A program made the translations under genes and the position numbers. Under the pieces are notes generated by a model, which ran no database searches, had not been told where the DNA came from, and saw only the letters and a program-made list of their open reading frames with translations. A stretch of 64,000 nt of DNA from Oscarella lobularis. Its lineage: Eukaryota; Porifera; Homoscleromorpha; Homosclerophorida; Oscarellidae. The stretch is taken from NCBI RefSeq assembly GCF_947507565.1, contig NC_089185.1:310001-374000 (forward strand), written 5' to 3'. How positions within the stretch are numbered: position 1 is the stretch's first letter; each line of letters starts with the position of its first letter. Shown here one piece after another: positions 24,495 to 35,593 of this stretch.

Positions 24495-25992
24495 TTACTT
24501 TTTGTTCTTCTTCCCTTTGCCTTTCGTTTTCTTCGACGAAGATTTTTCTACCAAAACGGCGTGATTGGTGGCCTTTATGTGCTGAAATAGCTTATTTCGC
24601 GACGGGAAAGTTTCTCTGCAAATTTGACACTCAAGCTCAGAATCTTCTTTGGAATCGACAGTTCTTTTCGTCGTCTCTTTACCCGTCTTTTTTTTCTTTT
24701 CCTTCTTAACGGCTATTTCCTCTTCTGCTTCCTGTTCAACACTATGATCAATTTCATCTTCTTGTTCTTGTTCTTCTTCCTTTTGCTGTTTTTCTTTCCG
24801 AGCTTTTCTTCTCTGCTTTTTCGACAGTTTCTCGGCCCCTTCACCGCCCACAGCACCTCTTTCGCCCACATCAACAAAACCAAACTCCTCATCTTCAGCC
24901 ACAAGCTCAGCTTTCAACAAAGCCACCCTATCCTTATGCTTCCTCGATTGGGCATGATTCACCAACGCGTTTTCCGACCTAAACAACTTATCACAAGCGA
25001 CGCAATACAAATCATCAACCGCTCCATCCCCGTCATCAGTCAAATCCTCATCCCCTGGACTCTCCTCCTCCCCCTCCTCATCTCCCTCATCGAATTCCTC
25101 ATCCAACCATCGTTCCATCGCTTCCATTTCCGTATCAAGACGCGAAGCAGAGGCGGCAACCCAATCTTGCTCCTTATATCCTTCCAATTCCTTTCTTCGT
25201 TCTCTCTTCTGTCTCAAACGCTCCTCTTCAAAGCGCTTCGCAATTTCTTCCTGTCTCGCTTTCAACACCTGCTGTCGTTCTTTCACGCGCGGATCTCTCT
25301 TTCTCACGTACGAAACCAATTTTCGTATCACCTCGTTGCGCTCCTTTTTCGCCGCGTCGCGAACTTTCTTATTCTCTTTCTCCATTTGACGCGCCGCCCA
25401 TCGACTCGGCGCCTGTCTGACGTCATATTTCTCCAGCCAAACAAACGATTTCTTAGTGAAATAACTTTGCCAATACGCGTAGAAGGCGTGGACCGTCTCT
25501 TCGTAGGAACTCGTAGAATCACCAAATACGGGAATCTGAAACGTAAAGCTTATTAAAAAATTCAAATCTCAAAATTTCAATTCTTACTTTCTCTTCGCCT
25601 TCCGAATGCACAGGACCGTCGAAAGGAGAATCCTCCTCGACGATCGTATTAAATACTCGTCGAAATACGGCGAAAAATCCCTTCTCGTCGTCGCCGTAAC
25701 CCGAATAGGCCGACGAACTGAAGAACTGCATGAGATTGAGCGAATCGTCGACGTAGTCGTCGACGCCGCCGCGGAGAATCGCTTCCCGATGCCGATCGTA
25801 CCAGGCGCGCTCCTGAGGATCGCTCAGAACGTCGTACGCCTGTTGGATTTCGGTGAATAAGCGCGTCGCTTCGTCGTTTCGATCTAAATTCTTGTCTGGA
25901 TGCCATTTTAGCGCGAGTTTGCGGTACGATCGTTTGATTTCGTCGTCCGACGCGTCTCTTCCGACGCCGAGGACCTCGTAATGGCACTTCAT
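24495..25992 (-). CDS. DNAJC21: DNAJC21/JJJ1 J-domain ribosome biogenesis factor
   Basis: Hsp70 co-chaperone that helps release factors from pre-60S ribosomal subunits. Two exons, 25588-25992 and 24495-25535, joined in phase 0. The J domain occupies residues 1-70 ([20 protein letters not shown]) with the HPD tripeptide in KWHPDKN. A DNAJC21-specific segment follows ([20 protein letters not shown]), then a charged coiled coil. Two U1-like C2H2 zinc fingers close the protein: [20 protein letters not shown] and [20 protein letters not shown], with a Lys-rich tail. Start codon 25992 is immediately preceded by a splice-acceptor-like TTTTCGGCTAG. Confidence 0.96.
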
Positions 25993-26040
25993 CTAGCCGA
26001 AAATCGTCAAAAAGTATACAAGCTAAAGCACGCTAAATGA

Positions 26041-26046
26041 CACGTG
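26041..26046. promoter_or_regulatory. CACGTG E-box upstream of DNAJC21
   Basis: CACGTG within the 85-bp gap between the ACMSD stop and the DNAJC21 start, 48 nt from the start codon. Confidence 0.35.
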
Positions 26047-26077
26047 TATATGTGCATGTGAAAAAAATTTGTGAGTC

Positions 26078-27721
26078 CTACGTTTTGATTTTCTTTGCAG
26101 GAGGCTCCGTTTCTGCAGGCGTTTTCTTTTTCTTTGTTCCATTAAGTTTCGGATCGTACTTCTGTCTTTCCAAACTGAGAAAATCGAGAACATTAGCAGC
26201 CAGCAATTTATCCTAAAACAAAATTCTCAAATGCCCCCGTCATAAATCATTTTCCGTACCTTGAGCTCTTCGTCAAAATCTTCCATACTTTCAATCAACT
26301 TGCCCGGATGATGCTCCCCAAGCGGAAACGGATAATCAGATCCCAAGACAACGTTATCCTTTCCGATGACGTCGACAAGTAATTTCAAAGCCTTTTCGTC
26401 GTGAACCAACGAATCGGTGTACAAACGACCCAGATATTTCCTTTAAAAATTCATCATATAATAATATTACTTGTACTGTAATATCAATTACCTTGGATTG
26501 ACTTTGTTTTCGACTGCACACAGGTCTGGTCTCACGTTAAATCCGTGTTCGATTCTTCCAATCGTATACGGAAACGCACCACCTCAAAAAAACCATGAGC
26601 ATAGATTCAAATTAATTAATTAATTAAATATTTACCTCCATGTGCAAAGCAGACTTTCAATTTTGGAAATCGTTCGAGAACCCCTCCAAAAATCATGGAA
26701 CAAATAGCCGTTGCAGTTTCACCAGGCATACCTAAAGAAACCCTATTATATTTCAATTATTTAAAAGATGTCTTACCAACAAGCCAAGGCAGCCAATACT
26801 TCTTCATTCTTCCTCCAAGATCCATGTCCCAAGGGTGAACGAAAACGGATGCGTTTAACGCTTCACATTCCTATTATCATTATTATTTAATTAGATATGT
26901 GATCGAGTGTTTTCTTACAGCAAATATAGGCTGGAGTTCGGGTGCATCCAAATTCCAATCATTCACGTGAGATCCAATTTGAATTCCGGGAAACCCCAAT
27001 TCCTGCATTAAAAATTAAAATCATATAATACATTATTAATCAGTTTTTCTGACTTTGACACAACGACGCAATTCCTGAACAGCAAGCTGAGGCGCTTGCA
27101 TGGGAAGCGTTGCCAGGGCAACAAATCGAGTGGGATACTTAGCTACAGTCCGAGCCAAATCATTATTCAATATCTGACATAAGTCAAGAGTATCCTTTGG
27201 CTCAGCCTAGTAGAGTTTTAAAAAATAAACTATCTACATTTGACTGCGCATGTGTACCCAGTAGCTAAACATAACAGGAACTGTTGATAACGCTTGAACA
27301 GTAACACCTGTCGACAAAAGATAAATACTGTAGTGATATTTATCGATGGGCGTGGCTCTCTAACAATGACTGCGCTTTGCATTCGATTTTCGTACCCGTT
27401 TCGTTCATTTCGGCGATTCGCGCTTCGGGTGACCAGCAGTTGTCTTCGACGACGCGAAAAAGTTGGCCGTCTTTCATCATTTTCGATTTTCCCTGCGAGA
27501 AAACTCGATCCAATCGACGCGCGACGTGATTTCGATCGTCGAATGGTACCTTGCAGTGATGATGAAGCTGTATCCATCCGCCGTAGCCGTAGCGCTGTGC
27601 GAGAACGCGAGATAATGATAACTTCCCGCCAACGATTAACGAGTTCTCGACTCACTTCCTTCAGATCTGGCCACGACTCGGGCAGTATATGATTGTGAAT
27701 GTCGATTTTCAGACGACTCAT
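26078..27721 (-). CDS. ACMSD: 2-amino-3-carboxymuconate-6-semialdehyde decarboxylase
   Basis: Zinc-dependent decarboxylase of the amidohydrolase superfamily; it diverts tryptophan breakdown away from quinolinate and NAD synthesis. The N-terminal exon carries the metal-binding DIHNHILPESWPDLKE, then, after an intron, RYGYGGWIQLHHHCK. Downstream short exons encode the interior (GFPGIQIGSHVNDW near 26990; HGGGAFPYTIGRI near 26550-26650). The block YTDSLVHDEKALKLLVDVIG leads to LGSDYPFPLGE (26227-26424), where the aspartate is a metal ligand. The last exon encodes DKLLAANVLDFLSLERQ and a Lys-rich tail that ends in a nuclear-signal-like KKIKT. The stop is 85 bp from the DNAJC21 start. Exon edges in the middle were not all fixed. 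Confidence 0.93.
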
Positions 27722-27799
27722 TCTCGTAACCAGAGAAAACTGGACGCAAACAACGTTCGAGTCCGGGAGCTCTCAACCGCAAGAAGATCCCGCATGTTT

Positions 27800-29412
27800 C
27801 TAAGAGAGAACTACGGTAGCAATTCCCCCTATCATAGCAGTCAAAAAATAAACGGATCGTCCTCGCGATGTCGCGAAAAATGGAATAAAAGAGAGAGCGA
27901 ACAAGCAGACGGACCCAATCACGTGCCATTTGGGATACGGAAGACGTCGCTTGCAAATGACGTCATCATCTTCAAATTCGTGCCAACTTTCCTTTGAATA
28001 AAATCTCTTCAAAAGCCTAAACAACAATAATATAGGAATAAAAACACTTAATTAAAATTCATACTTGTCCTTCTTAATAAATTGTTGATGTATCCACTGA
28101 ATTTGAGCTTCTTTGTCCTAAAAATCAGGTCAAAAATAACCTCATATAGCATCGCTCCACATATGGCAAGACCGTAGGTATTTCATTCATTGGAATTCTC
28201 TGCAGATGAATATGAACTTCTCTGCATTTCCAATTCATCAAGTCTAGAGCTCCCCAGTACAAAAACTCATCAATAGTATAAATAATGTTTCCCTAACCTG
28301 GCATGCTTGGAGGTAAACCTCTCTCTTGATTCTCATCCGATTGGCCAGTGTAAGCAACGGTGACGTCATAGACTGCATCAGCGTAGTCGTAAAGAGCATC
28401 GAAGCACGCTTCCATTGCCTTGGTCTTGGGTATCAAAACATTGTCCAATGGAACAAGATCTTTTTAAAGTTAAAAAAGTGAAGAGGAGAATTATGGGTGT
28501 TTGACTTGGATTACTGTGATCCGCTGCATATTTTTGACTCTTTGCTATCATGTCTTTCCGTTCAATATTAAAGCGAGTTCCTTCAGGAAAAACCACTATC
28601 CACATCTAAGAGAAATCTCTTTAAAATATTAAATATTTTCTATCTGTTCTTATACAGGCGTTTGATTGGCAGAAAATCTCAGTAGACTCCTTAGAATAAT
28701 AACACTGTCAGTTGGCTCTTAATTAATACTATTAGTTCTACCTTTTCATAGTATCTTCATCTTCAGACGCTTTTCGTTTGATATATATACAGCCATGCTT
28801 TCAAGTAGCAAAATGTACGTGATAAATGCAACCAACTGATAGTTCTTCACCTGTTTAAAATACCATCCATAGAGCGGAATTCGTTTCAACGAACTTTTTA
28901 ATATGTATCGAATGTTGCCGACCATTCCTTGGCGAATTGCCAAGGAGTCGACCAGAAGCCAATCGACTGGATACAAATTCAAAATCAAAATGTGAAATTT
29001 TATTGGCGTTTACCCGTGCACTGATGATTTGCCATATAAATGACGTTTTCTTTATGTTCTGGCATTGGGTCTCCGTGGAAAACAAACTAAAACTCATTTT
29101 ATAGTGTTTTAGAACTTTCATCTTGTTTTTTCTTCTAACCTCGACGCCAGAGTAAGCTTCGAAGAAGAAAATGACCATTGATTGGTAGAGACCGTACATG
29201 ATTTCGTCGCCTCGTTCATAAACGCGTCGAGGAAAGGGAAGCGATATCGCTCTCCACAGCAGATGAGCGAGAAAGTATTGAGGAGAACAGCCGACTAGTG
29301 CAGCGGCCGTCGGAACCCATCCCAAGCGAGAAATCAAGTGAGAAAGGAGAAGAAGCATAACTGGCATACGGGAGGTAGTCAGAGATGCCGCCCGGATAAA
29401 CAGTGTTTTCAT
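27800..29412 (-). CDS. AGPAT5: 1-acylglycerol-3-phosphate acyltransferase, AGPAT5-like
   Basis: Membrane acyltransferase that converts lysophosphatidic acid to phosphatidic acid. Multi-exon. The first exon from 29412 encodes hydrophobic N-terminal helices and the AGPAT5-type LYQSMVIFFFEAYSGVEV. The catalytic NHxxxxD motif (NHQCTVDW) is split across an intron at about 28990-29030. LAIRQGMVGNIRYILKSSLKRIPLYGWYF and VVFPEGTRF (28520-28605) are acyltransferase blocks II-III. The C-terminal exon has two hydrophobic helices (IGSVCLFALSFIPFF; SVYFLTAMIGGIATVV). Neighbours on the same strand are 73 and 78 bp away. LCLAT1 is the nearest alternative. Confidence 0.9.
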
Positions 29413-29485
29413 TCTGCGTAGAAAAAAATACTAGACTAAGACTGTATAAGATTGTGTGCTTCAGAAAAAGTTAGTGCTCTGTTCG

Positions 29486-32400
29486 CTACTCAGTGCTGTT
29501 TTGAGCTGACGTCTTTCCAGCATTACTTTTCATTTCTTTAGCCAATTTCAGAAGTTTCTGTAGTAGTAGTGGTAAGTTATCCGTGCCACTGTCGTCACTG
29601 TCAGTTAGATGACAGCGAACCGTTCCTTCAAGGCACGGCATAGAACTATCTCTGACTGGAGAATCTTTCTGCTGAAATACATCAACATAGCCTTCAGGAT
29701 TCAAACGTTTTAGTTTGTCTTGAGCAGACTTAACTTCCTTCTTGATGTCAGGAAATTTTCCGGTTGCAGCTAAAGGTTTCATGATTTCTATAGCCAGTTC
29801 AAAATGTTCTTTGGCACAGATGCGAGCTGTCCTTTTCTCACTAGCAGTCGGAATACTTAGCCACTCGACGCACAAATTCCCGGCAACGATACAGGCTTTT
29901 GCGACCTTTATATGCAAGCCACTTGCAATGTTTATATGGCATTCAATACACGACCGGATATATTTAAAAGCGTGCATCAGGACGACTTTGATTTTTTTGA
30001 TATCCGGATCATCAAGTTTCTTTAGCATTTCTACTTTGTAAAGCTTTAGACGAGCCAACGAACGGAATCCCCACGCGTAGTAACGATGAGAACTTGGCAA
30101 TCGTTGTACCACTGCAGCACACTTCTGTACTTCTGTACAAAATTCGTCTACACACTGAACCTCGCTTGCCAACATTTTCTCTCTAATGTCACAGGCTTTA
30201 GCAACATGACCATAGGCTTGATATAACTCAGACCGAGGATCATGAGCCTTGTCCAAAATCTTTCGTGCTTCCTTATAAAGATTAAAAGCTTTGTCAAAAT
30301 TGCGAAGTCCTAACTGAGCTCGTGCCACATTTGACAGGAAAGCAGAACGCCTGAGAGGATTACTGTCATAAACTGGCGGCTTCTTGGCAAACACTTCATT
30401 CAGCAATTGCAGAGCCATTCCAAAAGAACCGGAATCCATGAGCATTTCAGCCTCCACCTCTTTTACCTTGTCTTCCGCTTCTTTTAGTTTCTCGTCTTGT
30501 TTTTCGCGTTCTTCCAGAGATTCGAAAACCAATTTTTCTCCGCGTTCTTCCAGAGATTCCAAAACCAATTTCGCCTCATCAACCCATTCTGAAGCCAGGA
30601 ATAAATTGCCAAGACGGCGGTCTACCGTAGCAAGATACCGATAAGCTGTGATCTTTTGATGTTCTGTTACGGACTTGTTGTTCAAACACCTGGTAAGCAA
30701 TCTTTTCGCTTCTTCGCTGTCACCAAGCAGAGATTTCATGTAACCGCATTGGAGAACAAGATCAGCATCAAACATGCCAAGATCTTTCGTGTGCTCTAGA
30801 CATCGAAGTGTGTGAGTATACAGACTACTGCAGAATTCCCAGTCGTTTCGACAGGATGTAAATGCAGTAGTCAGCGTTTTGCAGAGAACGTTCAAGTTAT
30901 GACTTTTCTGTTTGTCATTCAGCCGCTCGCGGAGTTTTCTAGCAATTTCTGTGTGAAGACTAACTGCTGTTTCATCTTCCGTTTCGGAAATCAGCCGATA
31001 CGATTCCAGTCGATTAAGAACATAAGGGAAGACAATTGTTTTTTCACTTGGCCTTCGAGTACGGCCAGTGTGTCTCTCATCATCTTTGCTATCATTTGAG
31101 CTAGTGTAATCAAACATTCTCAAAGGAATTGACGAAGGATCGCAAAAAGCCAAAAGGTTCATAACGTCAGCCAAGCCAGGCAAAGAAGCTATGTCGTCGA
31201 AGATAGTGGCATAGTGATCTGATGAGCCTCCTGTTTCGCCGAGCATGCTGCTATAGACTTGAATGCTTGTTTTACGTTCACTTTGAAGAAAAGCAGCAAC
31301 AACAGTCATTAGCAGTGGATCACCATCAATGCTCCTCGCAATGGTTTCAGCCGCCTCTGACTTATCTGGCGTTAGCTGACCTTTCACGCCGTAATTGCAC
31401 AGAGCTGTTGACACGTCTTTGTTAGACAACTTCCCAAGTTCAACACCATGAATGCCTTTCACAGAAGGAAGGTTGGTCACTTGAAAAGTGGATGTAACAA
31501 GAAGATACATGGTGTTTCCGAAGGAAAAGTCTGGAACTTCTTTCAAAGTGCGCTGATCGGTCAACCCGTCAAGAACTACAAGAAATGGTCCAAGACTTGC
31601 TTTCTCTTTAACCCATGAACGAAATTTCTGCAGGATCTCATTCTTAAGAGTTTTTGGAGATAACATTTGTTGCGAGACAACTGCAACTGTGCTCAGAGAC
31701 AACTGCAGTGATTCTACGCTAGAGCAGTCCAACCAAAGAAGGGTGCGATAGTTCAGTTTGATTTCCTTAATAATGGATTGTATCAAGCGCGTTTTGCCCA
31801 TTCCCCTTGGACCATAGACGTTGACAAAACGGTGAGTGCTCAGTTCTTTCTTAACTTCAGAAAGAACCTTGTCTCGGCCAACTAGAGCCATCGTTTCAGA
31901 AAATGTAGGACGACGACCACGTTCTTCACACGTCAACAATATCGGTACCAATTTTTCTTTTTCAGTGGGAGCCAAGTCAAAGCAACCTAAATTCAAACAT
32001 TTAACAACTTCAATTTTATGCCATAGCAATACTGACTGCTAGCAAGAGCTTTTTGATATATGCCAGAAGCACCAGCTTTCTCAAGCTGGCTTAGAAACTC
32101 TACGAAAGTGTCCGTCTCTCTGTAGTAGCGCAGAGCAGCTTCTTCACTGCTGAGGACCTCATCAGAGTCCTCAGCAAGGCCGCCTTCATCATTACTTGAT
32201 AACTGGCTACTTCTCATTTTAATCCACTTGCGCAACACATCACCTCGCAGCTCCGAAAGTAAGGATTTCAAAACAGCAAAAGGAACACTAGAAGGAGCCA
32301 CTGTGGTAAAGTAGTGATCATAAAAGTCTTCCAATTTTTTTGAGTCTAGACAGCACAGAAAATAAATCAGCACCTCCCAGTCTAGGGCTCCCAGTCATTA

Positions 32401-32775
32401 GAATTATTTAATTAGCTGCGTAGTTATCTAATTAACATTTAATAAACAAGTCACGTGTGGCGTACTCACAATCCGTGAAACCGAAAGCGAATCCCACGTA
32501 CCTTTGTCCTTGGAAGAATAAATTTCGAGCAGTTTTTGGCCGACATCGGGATTTTTTAGCAGGAATGCTATCCTCGCTACGTCCTCGCTCTTCCAACGAC
32601 CCCCGCTGATAAAACGAGCAACGGCCTTTGCTAGCGAATTGCCGCTCTCTTTCTGCTCGTACAAAAACCTGACAGCATCGGTCGTCAAGCGAAGTCGCGA
32701 CGCGATCTCAATCCAGTTGACGGTTTTATAAATGCGTTCGAAGCAGTTCAATACTTCCTTTTCCGTTTCTGGCAT
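29486..32775 (-). CDS. STAND/NB-ARC ATPase with death-fold N-terminus and TPR-like C-terminus
   Basis: Putative signalling switch of the STAND class (APAF1/NLR-like layout). Three exons, 32502-32775, 32037-32345 and 29486-31986, give 1027 residues in frame. The first 90 residues (CFERIYKTVNWIEIASRLRL) look like a death-fold domain, followed by a second helical module. The NTPase has Walker A in VYGPRGMGKTRLIQ, LLWLDCS, and Walker B in GPFLVVLDGL, then a GDPLLM motif typical of NB-ARC. The C-terminal half holds helical repeats (LGNLFLASEWVDEAKLVLESL; AQLGLRNFDKAFNLYKEA) like TPRs. A 12-residue unit containing LESLEERGEKLVFESLEER is duplicated near 30530. The ligand and pathway are unknown; innate immunity or cell death is inference. 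Confidence 0.8.
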
Positions 32776-32857
32776 GGTGAGGCAGGTGGAAGGAATCTGT
32801 CCCCAAGAACGTAGGTCCCGGACTCTATGTGTTTGATATGAATCGATACTAACAAAC

Positions 32858-35509
32858 ATGGCAGACCGTCGAAAGAAAAGCGGTCCTCGCTCATCGAAAA
32901 AGGACTTAGCATCCTTGCAACCGTCAATCATTCGTTTCAACGTTGCTGAAGAAACGACGGACATAAAAGCGAAGTCGTCGAGCCCGCAATCGCCGCCAAA
33001 ACCAAAACGACCGCCCGCGCCACCGAAAGCAATCCGCGAAACAGCCCAAACAACAACCCAATCACCACCAAAACAACCGCTCTTCAGAGAAAACGACGAA
33101 GATCTAACCTTGTTCACGCCAACAGTGGGATCGTCGAATTCCGATCCGGGAAAGAGACTTGCCGTGCCAACGAAAGCGTTTCAGAGCGACAGCAGCGCGC
33201 CCGTTAGTCCCGACACGGAAACGCCCCCTTCTGCATTTCCAACCGACTTCAATCATCCTCTAAATCCCCTCGACGATCACTTTGTCGACGAAGAGGAAAC
33301 GGGACCTCCAAGTCAAGTGTCATCCGAACCGGAAGGGGTTTTTCTCATTGAGGATCATTACGAGCGTCCCAAGGAAATCAAAGTGATACCACCTAAGATT
33401 CCACCTCGACCTAATATAATAAAGATGAGGAGGAATGAGACGCCTAAATCCGCAAAAATCTCACCAATTGAATCCTCTGTGGATGGAGTTGCTACTCCTC
33501 CTCCTATAATACGGGAGCCCCGACCGTCTGCTGCATCGACGTCTATGCTACTTCAATGCCACGTGGTTTTCTCCTTTCTCGTCTTTCTCTTTCACGTGTC
33601 GAGTCCTTCGGCGTATCTCACGGGACTTTTTGACGGCGCTATTCTTGCTTGTTTGATCACAGCTGCCTTTCTTCTCTACAGCCTAAGACAAGAAGAGAGC
33701 GAGGAGCCGGATACGGCTCCAAAATCCATTCCCACTCCACTTATAACCGACTCCGTCGTCAAGCTCCTCACTCCCAAACCCGTCATCGAAGACCAATTCA
33801 CGGCGATTCGTTTCTATGACGACCCGACCGTACACCAGCCGTCTCTCACGACGAAAGTTCGCCTTCGACTCGACGGCCACAATCTCCACGTGACGTCGCT
33901 CGAACGCGACACGCGCATGTCGTTTCATCGTCTCGCCGACGATTCGGACGCGGAGAACGCCGACGACGACGACGAGACGAACGACGACGAAGCGACGGTG
34001 ACGGACACGAAAGTCATCGATCTTCGTCAAGCGTCAGTCAAACTCGTTCCCATGGACATCAGTCGAAAGCAGCGCTTCAGCAAGAAATTTCCCATACGGA
34101 TTACGTCGCGATACAGTTTGCCGGACGTCTGTCAGAGTCTCGGTTTGGGGCACGGGCCAGTGACGGCGCGCACGAAACGTCTCAAGGAGGCGAGTCGAAC
34201 GATCTACGTTTTCGCGCCGACGAGTCGCAAGAAGGAGCTCTGGTTTTGGCGATTCGTTTGGGCTTGTCGGGCGAGTGACGACAAGTCGGCTCATCTCGCC
34301 ACGCCGCTTAATTTTGATGATTATGTTGCGTATATGGCTCCAATGGTACGTAATTTCTGCTCGCCTGTTCCGAAATCTGCTGCCCCAGCGGCGGCGGCGG
34401 CGGCGGAGACTTTGAAAACTCGCGGTAAACGGGCTTCACCTATCCCTCGTTCCATTGCTTCGTCGTCGTCCATTGGCTGGTTCAACGCCTTTCTCGGTCG
34501 CGCGTTCTGGGACGCGTGGAACGAGCCGAAATTGAAGGAGTATCTCCAGCGCAAGTGGCAGCACAAGATGGAGAAACTCAAAACGCCATGGTTCATGCGC
34601 CCGCTCATTATCACCAATCTCTCGCTCGGCGACCATCTGCCCACGGTGAGAAAAATTTGGCCGCCGCGGGTGAACGCCGAAGGCATTTGGGTCGACTTGG
34701 ACTTGGACTATCAAAACGGTACGTTTTGCATCACCATGGAAACGAGTCTTAATTTCATGCAAACGGGGGAATCGTCCGAGACGGCACTTGTGTCGATTTC
34801 GCATAACAAATCGAAAGATAAAGTCGACGCGGGGAAAACTCCCAAGCCGGACGGCGATAGCGATATCGACAGCGGCGCAGAAGACGACGAAGATCGCGGC
34901 GCGCACATCGACGAAACCGACGTATTAGCCGACGAAAAACCGTCCAAAGCGTCAACCGATACGACGACGACGGCGGCGGCGGCGCCGAGCGGCGAAACGA
35001 AATCCCGTCTGATGAGAATCGCAAACAAGGTGGCGAACTCGAGAATCATGAAAAAAGTCGGGCAGACGAAATGGGGGCAGAAGCTGTCGGAAAAGGTCGC
35101 CAATACGCGACTGGTTCTGACTGTGCGCATTCTGTCTCTTCGTGGCCGGTTGACTATTAATATGACGCCGCCTCCGACGGATAGGATATGGTGAGTGTTC
35201 AGCTGTTGCGCCGTTGGAAGTTTCGAGTTTTTCCCCTCCGCTGATTCTCGCGTAGGTACGGCTTTAGGACTATGCCGGATTTGAAGATGGAGCCGACGCC
35301 GCAGGTTGGATCCAGAGCCGTCAATTTCGGCAAGATAACTGACTGGATTGAGAAGAAATTGCGGGGCGAATTTAAGGTGAGTGTCGTCGCTTCAAGCGCC
35401 TCTTTTTCCCTCCCTACGTCTCTCCTAGAAACGAATCGTTTTACCGCACATGGAAGACTTAGTCATACCCGTTCTGGAATCCGGTCTAAAACCCGAACAC
35501 TTCTTGTAA
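32858..35509 (+). CDS. TEX2: TEX2-like lipid transfer protein (SMP domain)
   Basis: ER membrane protein with an SMP lipid-binding domain; TEX2 and yeast Nvj2 act at membrane contact sites. Exons 32858-35190, 35256-35376 and 35429-35509, all in phase. The N-terminal 220 residues are Pro/Ser-rich and disordered. Hydrophobic segments lie near residues 230-272 (VVFSFLVFLFHVSSP; GAILACLITAAFLLYSL). A PH-like region follows (VRLRLDGHNLHVTSLE; KKELWFWRFVWACRAS). The SMP domain begins at IGWFNAFLGRAFWDAW, with NLSLGDHLPTVRKIWPPRVN and WVDLDLDYQNG. It ends with RIWYGFRTMPDLKMEPTPQVG and VLPHMEDLVIPVLESGLKP. Head-to-head with the STAND gene, 82 bp between starts. Confidence 0.94.
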
Positions 35510-35593
35510 TAGGAAATAATGTGCTTGGCTATTTTTTTTCTACACTCACTCAGCTCTCTAAATTAACACAGAATACAACAAAAGGGATCCCCG

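Noticed and set aside
24624-25556. 310-residue plus-strand open frame
   Set aside because: It is antisense to the DNAJC21 coding exon, is almost pure Phe/Leu/Ser, and has no family motif; a mirror of a Lys/Glu-rich coding strand.
27294-27692. Plus-strand 132-residue open frame
   Set aside because: Antisense to ACMSD exon 1 and its intron; no signal of coding.
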